64,000 nt of DNA from Syngnathus acus (Eukaryota > Chordata > Actinopteri > Syngnathiformes > Syngnathidae): the NCBI RefSeq assembly GCF_901709675.1, contig NC_051106.1:7142001-7206000 (forward strand), written 5' to 3'. The notes beneath the pieces were generated by a model. It saw only the letters and a program-made list of their open reading frames with translations. It did not search any database and had not been told where the DNA came from. Of this stretch, positions 24,918 through 62,520 are shown in pieces. Both the position numbers and the translations under genes were made by a program. Positions within the stretch are counted from its first letter, which is position 1. Every line of letters starts with the position of its first letter.

Positions 24918-27576
24918 AAGAAATAACATCCAAAGATTTACATTGGTCGTGGAGATGTTGAGGCCCCGGGAGAATGAATGATATGGACCCCGTCGAGAAT
25001 TTTATGTATTTCCAGCACCCATACAAAGGTGCAGCGTGTATTAAAAAAAATAGTATGATGAAGAACGGCGCGTCTTGCCGGTGTTTAATAATTAATAACA
25101 GCCCATTGTGGCTCTCTATGAATATTTACAGGGAGTGTGCATGCCAGAGGGGGAGAAGCTTGTGTGTTTATAGCATTAAACGCTCAAACATCATCGCCGC
25201 CATTTTGCCTCGGAGCATTCAAAGACTCCTCACGGAAAGCATTTTATTTGTTGGAGCACATTGTTGTCTTTTCAACTTACGTTATGTTTGGTAGGCGCCA
25301 ATACACTGAATTTTATGTGGCTTTGAACAGACTAGGCCCCAAATGTGTCAGATTCGTGTGTTTATGACCTTTGACCTGGACAGGGACTGTAGCAAAATGC
25401 TTCTTGTTAAAATAACTGCTGAGACTCCAGCACCTTCTAATAATGGCCAAGCGGGCCGCGCTTGGTACAAATAAATATTATGCTCCTCGTCAACCTCGCC
25501 GTGTTTGGCTTTGCCGCCGTTGCCGCCGCTCCCGTCGGCGATATTTATCCAAGGGAGGGAAAAGCGGAACGTTGTTGTTTCCTCTCTGCGAGTCCCCCAG
25601 CCCTCAGATCTTCTTCTTTGCTGGATGAGAGCCGTCTCTGAAAGATGGCGCTTCGCTTTTGATATTCCGCTCTCCGTTTGACAAGGCCAGATAATTACCT
25701 GGCTAACCTCAACACTTCATCATGACAAGGGGGAAAAAAAGAAGCGGGATGAACAAGCCTCCACTCTGGATAAAAACCATCATGCCCCCTCCCACTTTTT
25801 TTTTTTTTTTTTTTTACTTTCATTACTGTTATCTGCAAGTATTTCATGACAACTGATGTATGCATGAAACGGTTGCCATAGTGATGCCTTCAAGAAAGTG
25901 TTTCATTAATTTAGTCCTTCTCAAATAATGGGGTGGGCCAACCTGTTTTTTCCCCCCCATACTAAAATACAGTGTAATTGCACATCCGCTGCAGTAGGTG
26001 GCAGTGCCACTCATTTATTTATTAGTTTGTAAATTTCAGGCACATTATTTGGTGTCAATGCCAATAGTTATTCTTTGTTGAAAGATCACCAAAATTATTA
26101 TCCCTGGGTATACAAAAAGAAGCCACTCTGAGGTTTGATTTGAAATTTTATTTGAAAACCAACCAGGAAGTAGAAAACAGTTACAGTCTCCATCATATAT
26201 CAACAAATATACTTTGTATAAACAACACTATTCATTGCAGGAGATGAGTTTTGCCCTGTTTGTTTACACGCAATTTGTGTGTTTAGGCTCATGCGCGAAT
26301 ATACGGACTCTTGTCAATGATGGTTATTGAATAGGAGAGCGGTGTTTACTCTGCTGTGTGACTGGAATATCAAAATGTGTCACCGTGTGTGTGTGTGTGC
26401 TGCTGTGTGCACATGCGAGCGCGTGTGTGTGTGCAGCTGCGTTCAAGCTGACTGCATGTGAGCTCACAACCAGCATTTATAACACAAAATGGCCAAAGAT
26501 CTGTGAAAATATTGCAGTTGAATATTTCATTAAAATGAAGTAATTCTAGTAAAATAATCAAATACAGTGACGCAGAGGAAACACAAAAGCTTGCCAATGA
26601 AGCAAGTAAAATAAACCTAAATAAATCAAGTAAAATTGAAAAAAATACCCCAAAATATTAATGTACTCATAAAAACTAAGTAAAACTTTTTTTATAGTCA
26701 AATATATTACTGTAATAGTAATCACAACACACATAAATAATAGTTTTAATACACAGGACACGTGCACACTGAAAACAAAATAAACAAAACCTTGTCAAAA
26801 TAAGGCAATAAAGCATAGGCATAAAAATGATCTAAAAAAAAAAAAATCAAGTCCAGCTAAAAAGAAATTAATTTCTCAAAAAATAAAACCTCTATTTTAG
26901 GCACCTGTGTAATATTTTACAAGTGAGCATATTTCAAACTGTACTTGGGCCATGATAGCATCCACCCTCCTCTCCCAAGATGCGCACGCATGAGTGGTGT
27001 CAAGTGTTGCTTTTTGCCGAAAGCCATGTCCACCCCCCAATGCCCAGCTCTCTTTTTTTTTTTATTGGACATGTTTCTATTTCCAAACGGGCATTAACAA
27101 CAGTCAGCCATGCATGCGTGCACACTTCCTATAATGTAGATAAGGCAAAAGAGGCGGGGGTGGGGGGGGGGGGTGATGTGTAATAAAAGGTGGGCCTTTG
27201 CAGCCTGTTTAAGCCCCTTAAGCCTGATAAATGATGAGCGACAGAGGCGCAGCGAGAGGGTGACCGCTATTAACTCCTCAACCACCCCCTCCCCTACACA
27301 CACACCCTTCCAGCCACCCCTGCAACTTTTATTTCCCAGCTGCAAACGCCACCCTTCCAATAATACTCCGATTGATATTTTGTCATCATCCATACACTGT
27401 TTGCATGGGGCTGGAAGGATCATGTGATCAGGCTGGGATTATGGCACTTACAGTATGTTGTGGGAGCATCAGGTATTTTGGGACCAACAAGCTCATTAAA
27501 TTGGCATTTGGTGTAAACATACGCACGCACAAGCACACACTTCAGACTTCGGAGAGGAAAATTATACACTCTAAAG
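21651..27576. other. Gene-free 5' flank
   Basis: Contains a TG microsatellite at 24875-24918, poly-T at 25797-25816, mixed GT at 26384-26432, an A-rich area at 26540-26900, a G-run at 27156-27173, and CNE-like stretches near 23860-23990 and 24920-25140. Near 25990-26020 GCAGTAGGTGGCAGTGCC resembles a dispersed fish repeat. No gene supported. Confidence 0.5.
24875..24918. repeat. (TG)n microsatellite, about 22 units
   Basis: Uninterrupted TG dinucleotide run. Confidence 0.95.
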
Positions 27577-27706
27577 ATGGTCCAAGTAACAGTTGGGTCC
27601 AAAGTAACACAATAATGGGTCAAAAAGGGACCAACGGCTACTTTCATGACTCAACAATTTATTTATTTATTTAATTATGGTCTTTTTGACTCAGTTGGGT
27701 GATTTT
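27577..27706. repeat. Diverged fish repeat (GTTGGGTC...GGGTCAAAAAGGGACC type)
   Basis: ACAGTTGGGTCCAAAGTAAC, TGGGTCAAAAAGGGACCAAC and TTTGACTCAGTTGGGTGATT match the texture of a dispersed teleost repeat I recall. Class is uncertain. Confidence 0.5.
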
Positions 27707-30700
27707 TATTTTTTTTACCAAATTATGTGTAGTGTAATCGAAACATTAGAAAAAGCTCTGCAGTGCATAATTTAATTGTAAACATATTATAAATATAATT
27801 ACACATTATAATGTAACGTTAAAATGGTCAATAAACAAAAAACGAGCATTGTCTTTGTAAAAGGTTTATTTGATCAAAAAATAAAAAAGGGTTTAGTTTG
27901 TTTAATTGTGCATTGTAACATACATTTGTCACGTGCTGCTTGTCTGCATATGAGTTGGCATAAATTAGAATTTTGAAATGATTATCTTTCAGCATCTGTA
28001 CATCCATATTACAAGCACGCTGCTGGTTGCTGCTCATAGAAAATGTTTTTTTTCTCCATTTATTTTCATAAGACCAAACTCTCCCTACTATATTTTTGCC
28101 ATAACTTTGCATGAATTTGAAGCTTACTATTAATCTACTTTTGATTTAGTCTCTTTATTTCCATATAGATTCATCGAGTTGCTTTCCCCTCGCATTTATT
28201 TCATTTTGAAGGCCTCGCCACGTTGTTGAGCAGCGCTGAAATGGTGAACTGATCTGCCGCTAGGTGTCGCCAAAGCGCCGCCTAACTGTCTTCAACCAGC
28301 AGCGCCTCCTCCTCCGCGTAGTCCTTCCGTAGCCCCCCTTCCAGAAGGGGGGTGGGTAAACCGTGGTTTTGGGCGCTGAGAGAATTGACAGTGAGTCGCG
28401 AAACTTTTACAAGTATTTGCCTTTTTTGAAACCACGTCGTCACATTGCATCGGCGGGGGTCGCCTGGAGTTCAGGTGCACTGCTAAATACTTGCAGTGGG
28501 GACTGAAGATTTATTATTAACGAGACGATGCAGTTCATGTCGAAACGCTGCAAAATTAATTGAAATGGAAGAAAAGTAGAATGTGAGGCTGATAAATAGA
28601 AGACGAACGAGAGGACAGTCTGGATTTATTCAGTGACTTGGGAATTATCTTCTCAATGGGAAATTGAGAATTTATTTTTAGATAGCAGAAATTTCATGAA
28701 GGTTGAGAAGTTTTTCAATTAGACTGTTTTGAATTGCTTCATAAATGTTAAATTGTTACATTTGATTTTCTGATGGAATATGTGACATTTTTTAAGTTGG
28801 ACATGGGGTGAATATTAAACATTTTGAAGTTGTTTGATTCGTTTGAAAAATTGAGACTATAAAGGTGAATTTGTTAGATTAATTCGTTTTTTTTTTTTAC
28901 AAATAGTGGCAAAGCAAAAATAAATTAAATCAATGTGCAAAATTTTGCCGTTGGACCAGTTTGAATTGGTTTGAAATCTTGAGTAAATGACTGATCATTT
29001 CATTGACTTGGTCGTAACAGGTTTGGAAATATGGAAATCAACCAAGTCAGCACAACTAAACCTCAATCAAGTTCTTTGCTTCAAGCGGATTTTAAGCAAC
29101 AATTCTCACCACCTGTAGCTGTTGCGTGGGGTGGCCTTCCATCTCTTCAGGGTGTCTTGATGATCTTTAAGCCTGCTGATTGTCCCACTCTTGTTTTCCT
29201 TGAAATGGATCCCCCCCCCCCATCCCACGCCCCATCCCACCCGCTCGTGCACGCACCTCCACGCACGCACGCACGCACACCCGCTTGTGATGAGTCCAAA
29301 ACGCAGCTGGCCATGTCCCCCACACGGACACGGAGAGCTTTAACCCTCTGCTGACCTCCATTTGACACCAGCAGATGAAATGTTAGCGTCCGTTAATGGC
29401 GTCCGATGGTTCCGTCCACTATTTATATACAGCCGACTTCAGAAGAATAGCCTCATATACTACCGCTCGCACTTTTAACGGTGCCACTTTTAAATCGCAT
29501 TAGCAAGTCTTGCGACATGGGAGGGGAACTCTAATGCGTGGACAATAGAGTGATTATTAAGATTTAATGTGTCAATCTTATTGTTTAAGCTGTTGTGTCT
29601 ATAATCGTACATGCGCTTCAAAATAAAGCTATTTATTTATTTATCTATTTATTTATTTACAGTATTGACGCTGTAAATGTGTGGTTGTTTTCAAAAGGCC
29701 AAGAAATGTCTGATTTCAATGTTATAGCCTGTATAATCTTCACACAAATGGCCACATGGGCGTTATGCGTTTATAAAATACGTACATTTCCATAGTGTGC
29801 GTTTTTTTAAATCGTTGGAATAGCAACATGCATGCTGTAAATGCTTGATTAAACACCCGGATTTTGACAAGAGGTCAATTGTTGAACGGACAAGTTTTTA
29901 AATGCGTTGCGTCGTTATTTAAAAAGCCACATTTGCGCAATATAAGCTTGTTAAATAAATTATCAAAGTAAAAAAAAAAAACTACATTTGGGGAATTAAA
30001 TTGATCACAAAACACGTCATTAAAAATGATAGTTTTTTATTTGTTTTTTTTTTCTTTCTGTCTTGCATTTCCGAGGCAAGCAGTGCGTGTGTGCGTATAG
30101 TGTGTGTGTGTGTATACGTGTGTGTGCGTGGAAGAGTCTTACATTGGACACGCATAATTAACCTCCACTGTTTTCACACGCTCTTTTGCCTGCTCACATC
30201 ACTGCACGGGGGGGCTACAAAAAACGCTCACACTATTTCCACTTTAAATCCACGCGAGAGAGAAAAAAACGATGTTATCCCATTTTAATATAATTTTTTT
30301 TCCTCGATAAATGCATTTTTCTAACAATCAAAAGCATGCAAAATATGACAACAAAGCACGCGCTCGACTTACCGGTGTAATCCAACATTAGTGGTGATTT
30401 TAGGGGGGCGGGCGAACTCGCATAGTGGAGCGGCGCTCTTCCACGCTGTTTGTGTTTCTCCCTCTCTCTCTTTCTCTTTTCTCTCACTCGCTCTCTCTCT
30501 GCATGTGCGTGCTCCTTCCCGGGGAATTGCTGCTTGAAATGTCCACGCAGCCGTTTGTCAAAGCCTTGCTTGCGATCCTTTGCACTTCCCACACCCACAC
30601 CAACGACCCCCCCCCCCTCCTGTATGCCAACGTAACTGTTGTCACCTTGCATTTATTAACCCGTTATTTGTTTGTTTCGGGTTGGCCTCCCCTGCAGTAC

Positions 30701-32379
30701 AAGCTCCTCCTAATCCCCCTTTTGTAAATTCTTGATCATCCTCGACCGCTATTAAAAGCATAGCGAGGTGGCCCCGTGCCTAAAGAGCTCCTGGAGGGTC
30801 TTCACGTGCAAACGATGCCCTCCTTTGCTCCTCCTCCTCACCCCCACCCCGTCCCGTCGCCTCCTCCTCCTCTTCTTCTTCAGCTTCAATCTCCCCCCCT
30901 CATGATTGATGATGCCCGCATGGCCATGCTTTGATAATTGACCAAATACTCCCAGGCACTGATTCCTATCAGGAGAGGAGACCACAAAATAAGAGAAAAG
31001 AAAAATATTTTACTTTTAAACTACTCTCAGATTTGAACTGACATTTTATATTGACTTGCGTTTCCTAATATCCTTGTTAACGTACAGATTTGGTCAGGAA
31101 GCAAATCAACAAGTGAAGAAGAAAAAAAGATGGCGACATTTGCAGCTACTTTAATGTTCAATATGGACAAAATCATCCCATTAAGAAAAGGCGACGAATG
31201 CAACCTGATTGTTTTATTATTCAATTTGGATAAAGTAACATCTTTAAAGTGTAAAAAAATAAGTCATCACAAGTACGGAAAAAGCATTGTTTCATTTAAA
31301 CACTAGAATCAGGTTCACAATCTTCTATAAGGTGTTCAAAAGTCCCCACAATAGTAAAAACATAAAATTTGCAGCCCTTTCGTGGTTGTTTGCACAGCAA
31401 AATCAGAGAACAAATCATTTTTAAAATTTAAAAATAAGCCGACACATTCGGCCAATTTGCGGCCATACCGTTTTTTGCTTCAACCGCATTTATTGTAAAC
31501 ACCTGCAAATGTGAATCAGAATAATCTTAACAAAAATCACCACAACGGTGGGGAAAAAAGATTTTTGTCAGCCATAATTTGGTTGTTTTAACAATCAAAT
31601 GTGAATCGCAATCATGTTTTAAGAAAAAATCGGCGCAGCGGAGGGAAAACCAGAGCGCCGCCGCTGTTGTTGGTTGACTCTTTGAACGTCGTCTTGGTTG
31701 GCCGTGTTTTCAAAGACGTCACTACAAGTGGAAAAATGGCGCTGTGTTTATTGCGGTGTTTACTACGTTAGCCTCAAATTCATCATCATCATCATCATCT
31801 TATATTGGCCCCGGAGTTTCAAAAAGAAGTTGGTACACATGGAAAGAGTGAATATGGTGCGCGTGGAAATGTACTGCGCGCTCCATTTTAAAATGACGAT
31901 GATCTATGCTCGCGACATCACAGCCACATGATTGCGGTTTACATTTTTACATGGGAATCATCATAAATGGTCACATTGATATTTTTACCACTTGCTAATA
32001 TCAGGATGTGCTTTGAGTAATGGCTTGCGTTTCTCCATTTGAAGATCCGATTTTTTTATTTTCAATATTTGACCATCATAATGCACCTGTACTATTGCTT
32101 ACTACTCGAGAAACAGTTTGTTTACCTTGAATGTTTGTGTGTGTGTATGTAAATGTGTGTATAATAATGTTCTTGTTGTGTGTTGCAGAAGTGTGCGGTG
32201 TTGCGTTGCTGTCCAAACGTGGATCCCAAAAGTATTTCGGGTGGGTGGGGAGAGAGTTTTGGAAGGTTGGGGGGGCTGGAGAAGAGGAGGCGAAGGAGGA
32301 GGAAGAGAAGAAGGAGGAGGGTTGGTTTGTCTACTACTAGTACACACGGTACACACACAGAAACACACACTCACACACA
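27707..32379. other. Gene-free proximal 5' flank of meis2
   Basis: No exon recognised. Holds a TTTA repeat at 29629-29658, C-run at 29211-29220, GT tracts at 30084-30128, C-run at 30609-30617, pyrimidine-rich stretches at 30455-30502 and 30823-30900, a TCA repeat near 31782-31799, and a GT tract at 32134-32162 just before the promoter zone. Confidence 0.55.
32276..32328 (+). other. Polypurine tract upstream of the meis2 CpG island
   Basis: About 50 bases are almost entirely G and A on the + strand, mostly GGA/GAA triplets. Such mirror-like purine tracts can form triplex DNA or bind GAGA-type factors; that role is inference. Confidence 0.5.
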
Positions 32380-32474
32380 CGCATTAGGAGGAAGAGTGGG
32401 TCTCTCCTCTCTCTCGCGTGGGAGAGCTCTTCGCCTCGCCTTGGCGCACCACCACTGGCTGGGGCCAGCACGCC

Positions 32475-32482
32475 ACTTCCGG
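32475..32482 (-). promoter_or_regulatory. ETS-family core site in promoter
   Basis: ACTTCCGG is the reverse complement of the ETS/GABPA core CCGGAAGT. It lies in the CpG-rich block about 0.8 kb before the start codon, a common setting in TATA-less promoters. A single short match, so moderate confidence. Confidence 0.4.
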
Positions 32483-32931
32483 GATCCGTCATTGCGCTCG
32501 CCCACCGCTCGGTGCGCTCCGTGCGCTCGCTCACTCAGTGTGTTCGGAGGACGCGAGCCGGCCGCCGAGCTGACAACACTCGCTGACACTCATTCACTCA
32601 CCAGCCTGCTACCAAGCCAGACAGCACCAAGCAAGCAATCAAGCAACGGACCCGGACAGACATTTCTTTTTTAAAAATTCTTTCCCTGTTTTTTTTTTCT
32701 TCTTCTGCAACCCTCCTCCCTCGCGGTCCGCTTGTGCAAAAAGTCCACACTCGGGCGAAGCAGACATTTAAAGGAGACAGAGCGGAGAGGACTTACAGGG
32801 GGGGGGACACCGGACTAACACGCACGGCACCCGAAAAAAAAACAAGAAGAGAGAGAGGGAGCGAGCGAGAGAGAAAACTTGAACATCATCGCCGAGCGTC
32901 ATTCATTCATTACCTTGACAACCTCTGGCTT

Positions 32932-32941
32932 TGATTGACAG
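32932..32941 (+). promoter_or_regulatory. Perfect PBX-MEIS composite site in the leader
   Basis: TGATTGACAG is the full consensus for a PBX half-site joined to a MEIS/PREP half-site. It lies 324 bp before the meis2 start codon, so the gene product could bind its own promoter region; binding is inference. Confidence 0.6.
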
Positions 32942-32959
32942 CCGGAGTGGCAAAAAGCC

Positions 32960-33013
32960 ATGATAGACGCGACAGTTGACTTTACTCGCCGCTCGTTGAC
33001 GGGCCAATTCTAA
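32960..33013 (+). other. Upstream ORF 1 in the meis2 leader (17 codons)
   Basis: ATG ATA GAC opens a 17-codon frame ending at TAA 33011-33013. Its -3 base is G (gcc before ATG), a better context than that of the main start. It counts as an upstream ORF only if transcription starts before 32960, as CpG-island position suggests. Confidence 0.45.
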
Positions 33014-33074
33014 AACTTCAACCGTATTTTTTGACACTTTCGGAAAAAAATATTTTCCCTGGGAGGACAATCCG

Positions 33075-33110
33075 ATGCGACGATTGCGGCGCGACCGCCT
33101 CGGCGAATAG
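33075..33110 (+). other. Upstream ORF 2 in the meis2 leader (11 codons)
   Basis: ATG CGA CGA begins an 11-codon Arg-rich frame (MRRLRRDRLGE) ending at TAG 33108-33110, 155 bp before the main ATG. It could reduce translation of the main frame; inference only. Confidence 0.4.
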
Positions 33111-33265
33111 GAGAATTCGCCCAAACAAAACAAAAAGTTAGTCGAAAATAAGGAGGAGGCAAGAAGAGAGAGCTGGATTTTTTTTTTCACGCGGACGAGA
33201 GGAATATTAAATATTGCACACACACAAAAATCAGCACGGCGTATTAAGGAGTTTCTCGGAGCCTG

Positions 33266-60146
<26,881 letters not shown>

Positions 60147-61641
60147 TAATTGTTATTTTGATGATTTGGCAAATGCAGCTGTCACACAGTTGTCAACGTG
60201 AGAGAGAACAAGCGAGGGCTCACCTGTCAGCCACCTGTCACAGAGGAGCACAGTGACCGGGTCAATCTAATCACTTTGGACTGTTTATCTTGCTCAGCGC
60301 ACTCCCGGCAACAATGGGGCGGGCGGGCGGGCAGGCGCGGGACAGTTAATCCAATGTTGGGATGCGCCATGTTTGTTGGCCGACATTGGGCAGGCAGGGG
60401 CGGCCAATGGTTACTTCCTGTCTGCTGTTACTGAACGCTGACTGCTTGACTTGTAGGGAGCATCCAAAAATACGTTTTTCCTACCAATGATCTGTTCCAG
60501 GCTCAAACTTTCATGATCATAACATTTTGGGCAAGACAATCTTTGTCATGGTGCTTTTCAGTTCTATTCATTCATTATTAAACAACAAAAGGAAATCTAC
60601 CCTCATAGTTTAATGTGTAAAAATAAATAATACATAATAAATAAATTAATTAATTAATTAAAAATAAATAAATAATGATTTGGCCAGGATTGAGATTTTG
60701 TCTTGTCTAAAAGAGGCACTGCCATGTGTGAGTCTATTTTATTCGTATGCACAGAGGGGAGGTCGCCCCCTCCCTAAACACCCGCCCCCCCCGCCACACT
60801 TGTACCCTCGCTGATGTCAGTACATTATCAGAACATCAGGCCGTATTGATTTTGCCACACGGCTCACATTTCAGCAGCAGCATGCGACACACAAGCCGGA
60901 CACGGCGGTAAAAGCCCGTCAACTTTATCCTGATCTTCAACCAAAGCCCCCCCCGTCCTGTCCACCAAAATATAATGAGTGACCAGCAAATATGGCCTTA
61001 AATCCATTCCATATTGGTCAGGGGATAATCAGGAGTGCTTTAATCACTTTTATCTATTCAGGAGCAGTCAAGCTGCAACTGCAAAGCCCCCCCCCCTCCC
61101 CTCCACCCCACCCCACCCCAAGGCAGGCCCGCTTATTGCTTATTATTCTCATCATTATCAAAATGACTTCAGCAGCTGTTCACAACTCGCTTACCCGACT
61201 GCACGGAAGTGTGAGCGTGCGTCCAGTTGATGGCGTTTCTTTGCGAGAACTAAAGTGACTTGTGGCTTTAACTCGCAGTTTACTGTCATAAAACATTTGA
61301 TTTCGTTGTGTCGTCATGGGAATAAGACCTGATGCAAATTGCTCCACATCGGAATGGAGCTTTTGGAGTCTTTAGGAAAGAACTCAATGAACAGTTCTGC
61401 TTCATTCAGAGTGTTTTCAAGCACCCCCCCTCCCCTCTCCTGTTTTTTTTTTTTTTTTCCAGCTTGTCGATATTCTCTCCAACCTTTATTTGTTTCCTTT
61501 GTGTAAAGCGCGGGCTCGTCTTGTACAAATAATAATCCCTCCCTTTTAACCTGCCTTTATTTCTTCGCCGAGGAAGAGGACTAATTGAATTATCCCCCTT
61601 CTCTCCTCTCACCATCCAATTCTCCCACCCATCAACTCTCT

Positions 61642-61684
61642 CTCACACACACACACACACACACATACACACACACACACACAC
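61642..61684. repeat. (CA)n microsatellite
   Basis: CA dinucleotide run with one TACA interruption, in intron 8. Confidence 0.95.
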
Positions 61685-61724
61685 CCTCGCAATGTTCCAT
61701 CCGCCTTTCTTTTAATTTGTTAAG

Positions 61725-62520
61725 CAAATGTATTTGCCGTTGCTGGATGCATTTGGAGGGACTTTGGCTTGTGAATGGCCCATAGTGGCATTCTGTCACG
61801 GGCGCATTCATTAAGCGAAGGCCTGAGGAGTGAAAAGGAGCCGCCCCGCTCCTCCCGTGAGCCGCGGGGGTCTCCCTACATATGTTCTCAACATCTAGCC
61901 ATTGTCACGTTTGTCTCAAAGGCTCCAAAAGGACAGGGCAGCTAACCCCCCCCCCCCCCCACACACACAGTTGCTTATCTTAGTTTAGCTTTAGAATTAT
62001 GTTTTGGACTATTTGGCCAGTCCAAGATGAAAAAGAATATTTTTTTTGTGAATTGTAATTGTTGCTGTTTGTGTACGTCACATTTCCCAGCGCTCTGTCT
62101 GTTTTTTATTACGCTGCCCATGGCTATTTTGCCGCCACACCACATGGCAGAAACTCAAGCCAAGTCAGGGGTTTACTGTTCCTAACAACTTAAAAGCTTG
62201 ATGTCAGCCGCCTCGCAAGATCCCAACCCGTTGCGTCATAACCCGAAGTCCGGCCGAAGCTGGCAACCTCAAAGGCGGAGTTGGCAAAGGGCCGCACGGG
62301 CGGGCAGCTCAGCTGCTGTTAGCCGGGTCCGCTCGCTCCCTCCCACTCTTTAATACCCCACTTCCCTCCCTCCCGCCCGCCCGTCCGTCCCCATGAGGTT
62401 CTGGATGTCTTCCAGCCACATTAGAGGAAGGGAAATCCCAGACTGTTGGTATAAGCTTTTCAATACTACAGGGAGATTATGTTATCAGGAAGGTAAACTT
62501 CGCCGTTATACTACTGCTGC
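61725..62520. promoter_or_regulatory. CNE-like stretches in intron 8
   Basis: Two unique, repeat-poor stretches, 61725-61830 (TGAATGGCCCATAGTGGCAT, GCATTCATTAAGCG) and 62395-62520 (TTCCAGCCACATTAGAGG, GATTATGTTATCAGG), separated by a poly-C run and AT-mixed DNA. Not tested. Confidence 0.3.

Larger units (their letters stand above)
32380..33265 (+). promoter_or_regulatory. meis2: CpG-rich TATA-less promoter and 5' leader of meis2
   Basis: CpG density rises sharply near 32400 and stays high through exon 2. No TATA box is evident. An ETS core ACTTCCGG sits at 32475-32482 and short CG/GCTC repeats at 32490-32540. The leader from about 32600 to the ATG is purine-rich in places, carries two short upstream ORFs and a perfect PBX-MEIS motif. 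The transcription start cannot be placed from sequence; the boundaries are inferred from composition and the fixed start codon. Confidence 0.6.

Noticed and set aside
24875-24918. Regular repeats considered as CRISPR arrays
   Set aside because: Dinucleotide microsatellites without spacers, in vertebrate DNA.
32180-32674. 164-codon frame across the promoter
   Set aside because: Arg/Glu-rich from the polypurine tract and Thr/His from a CA tract; no conserved protein.
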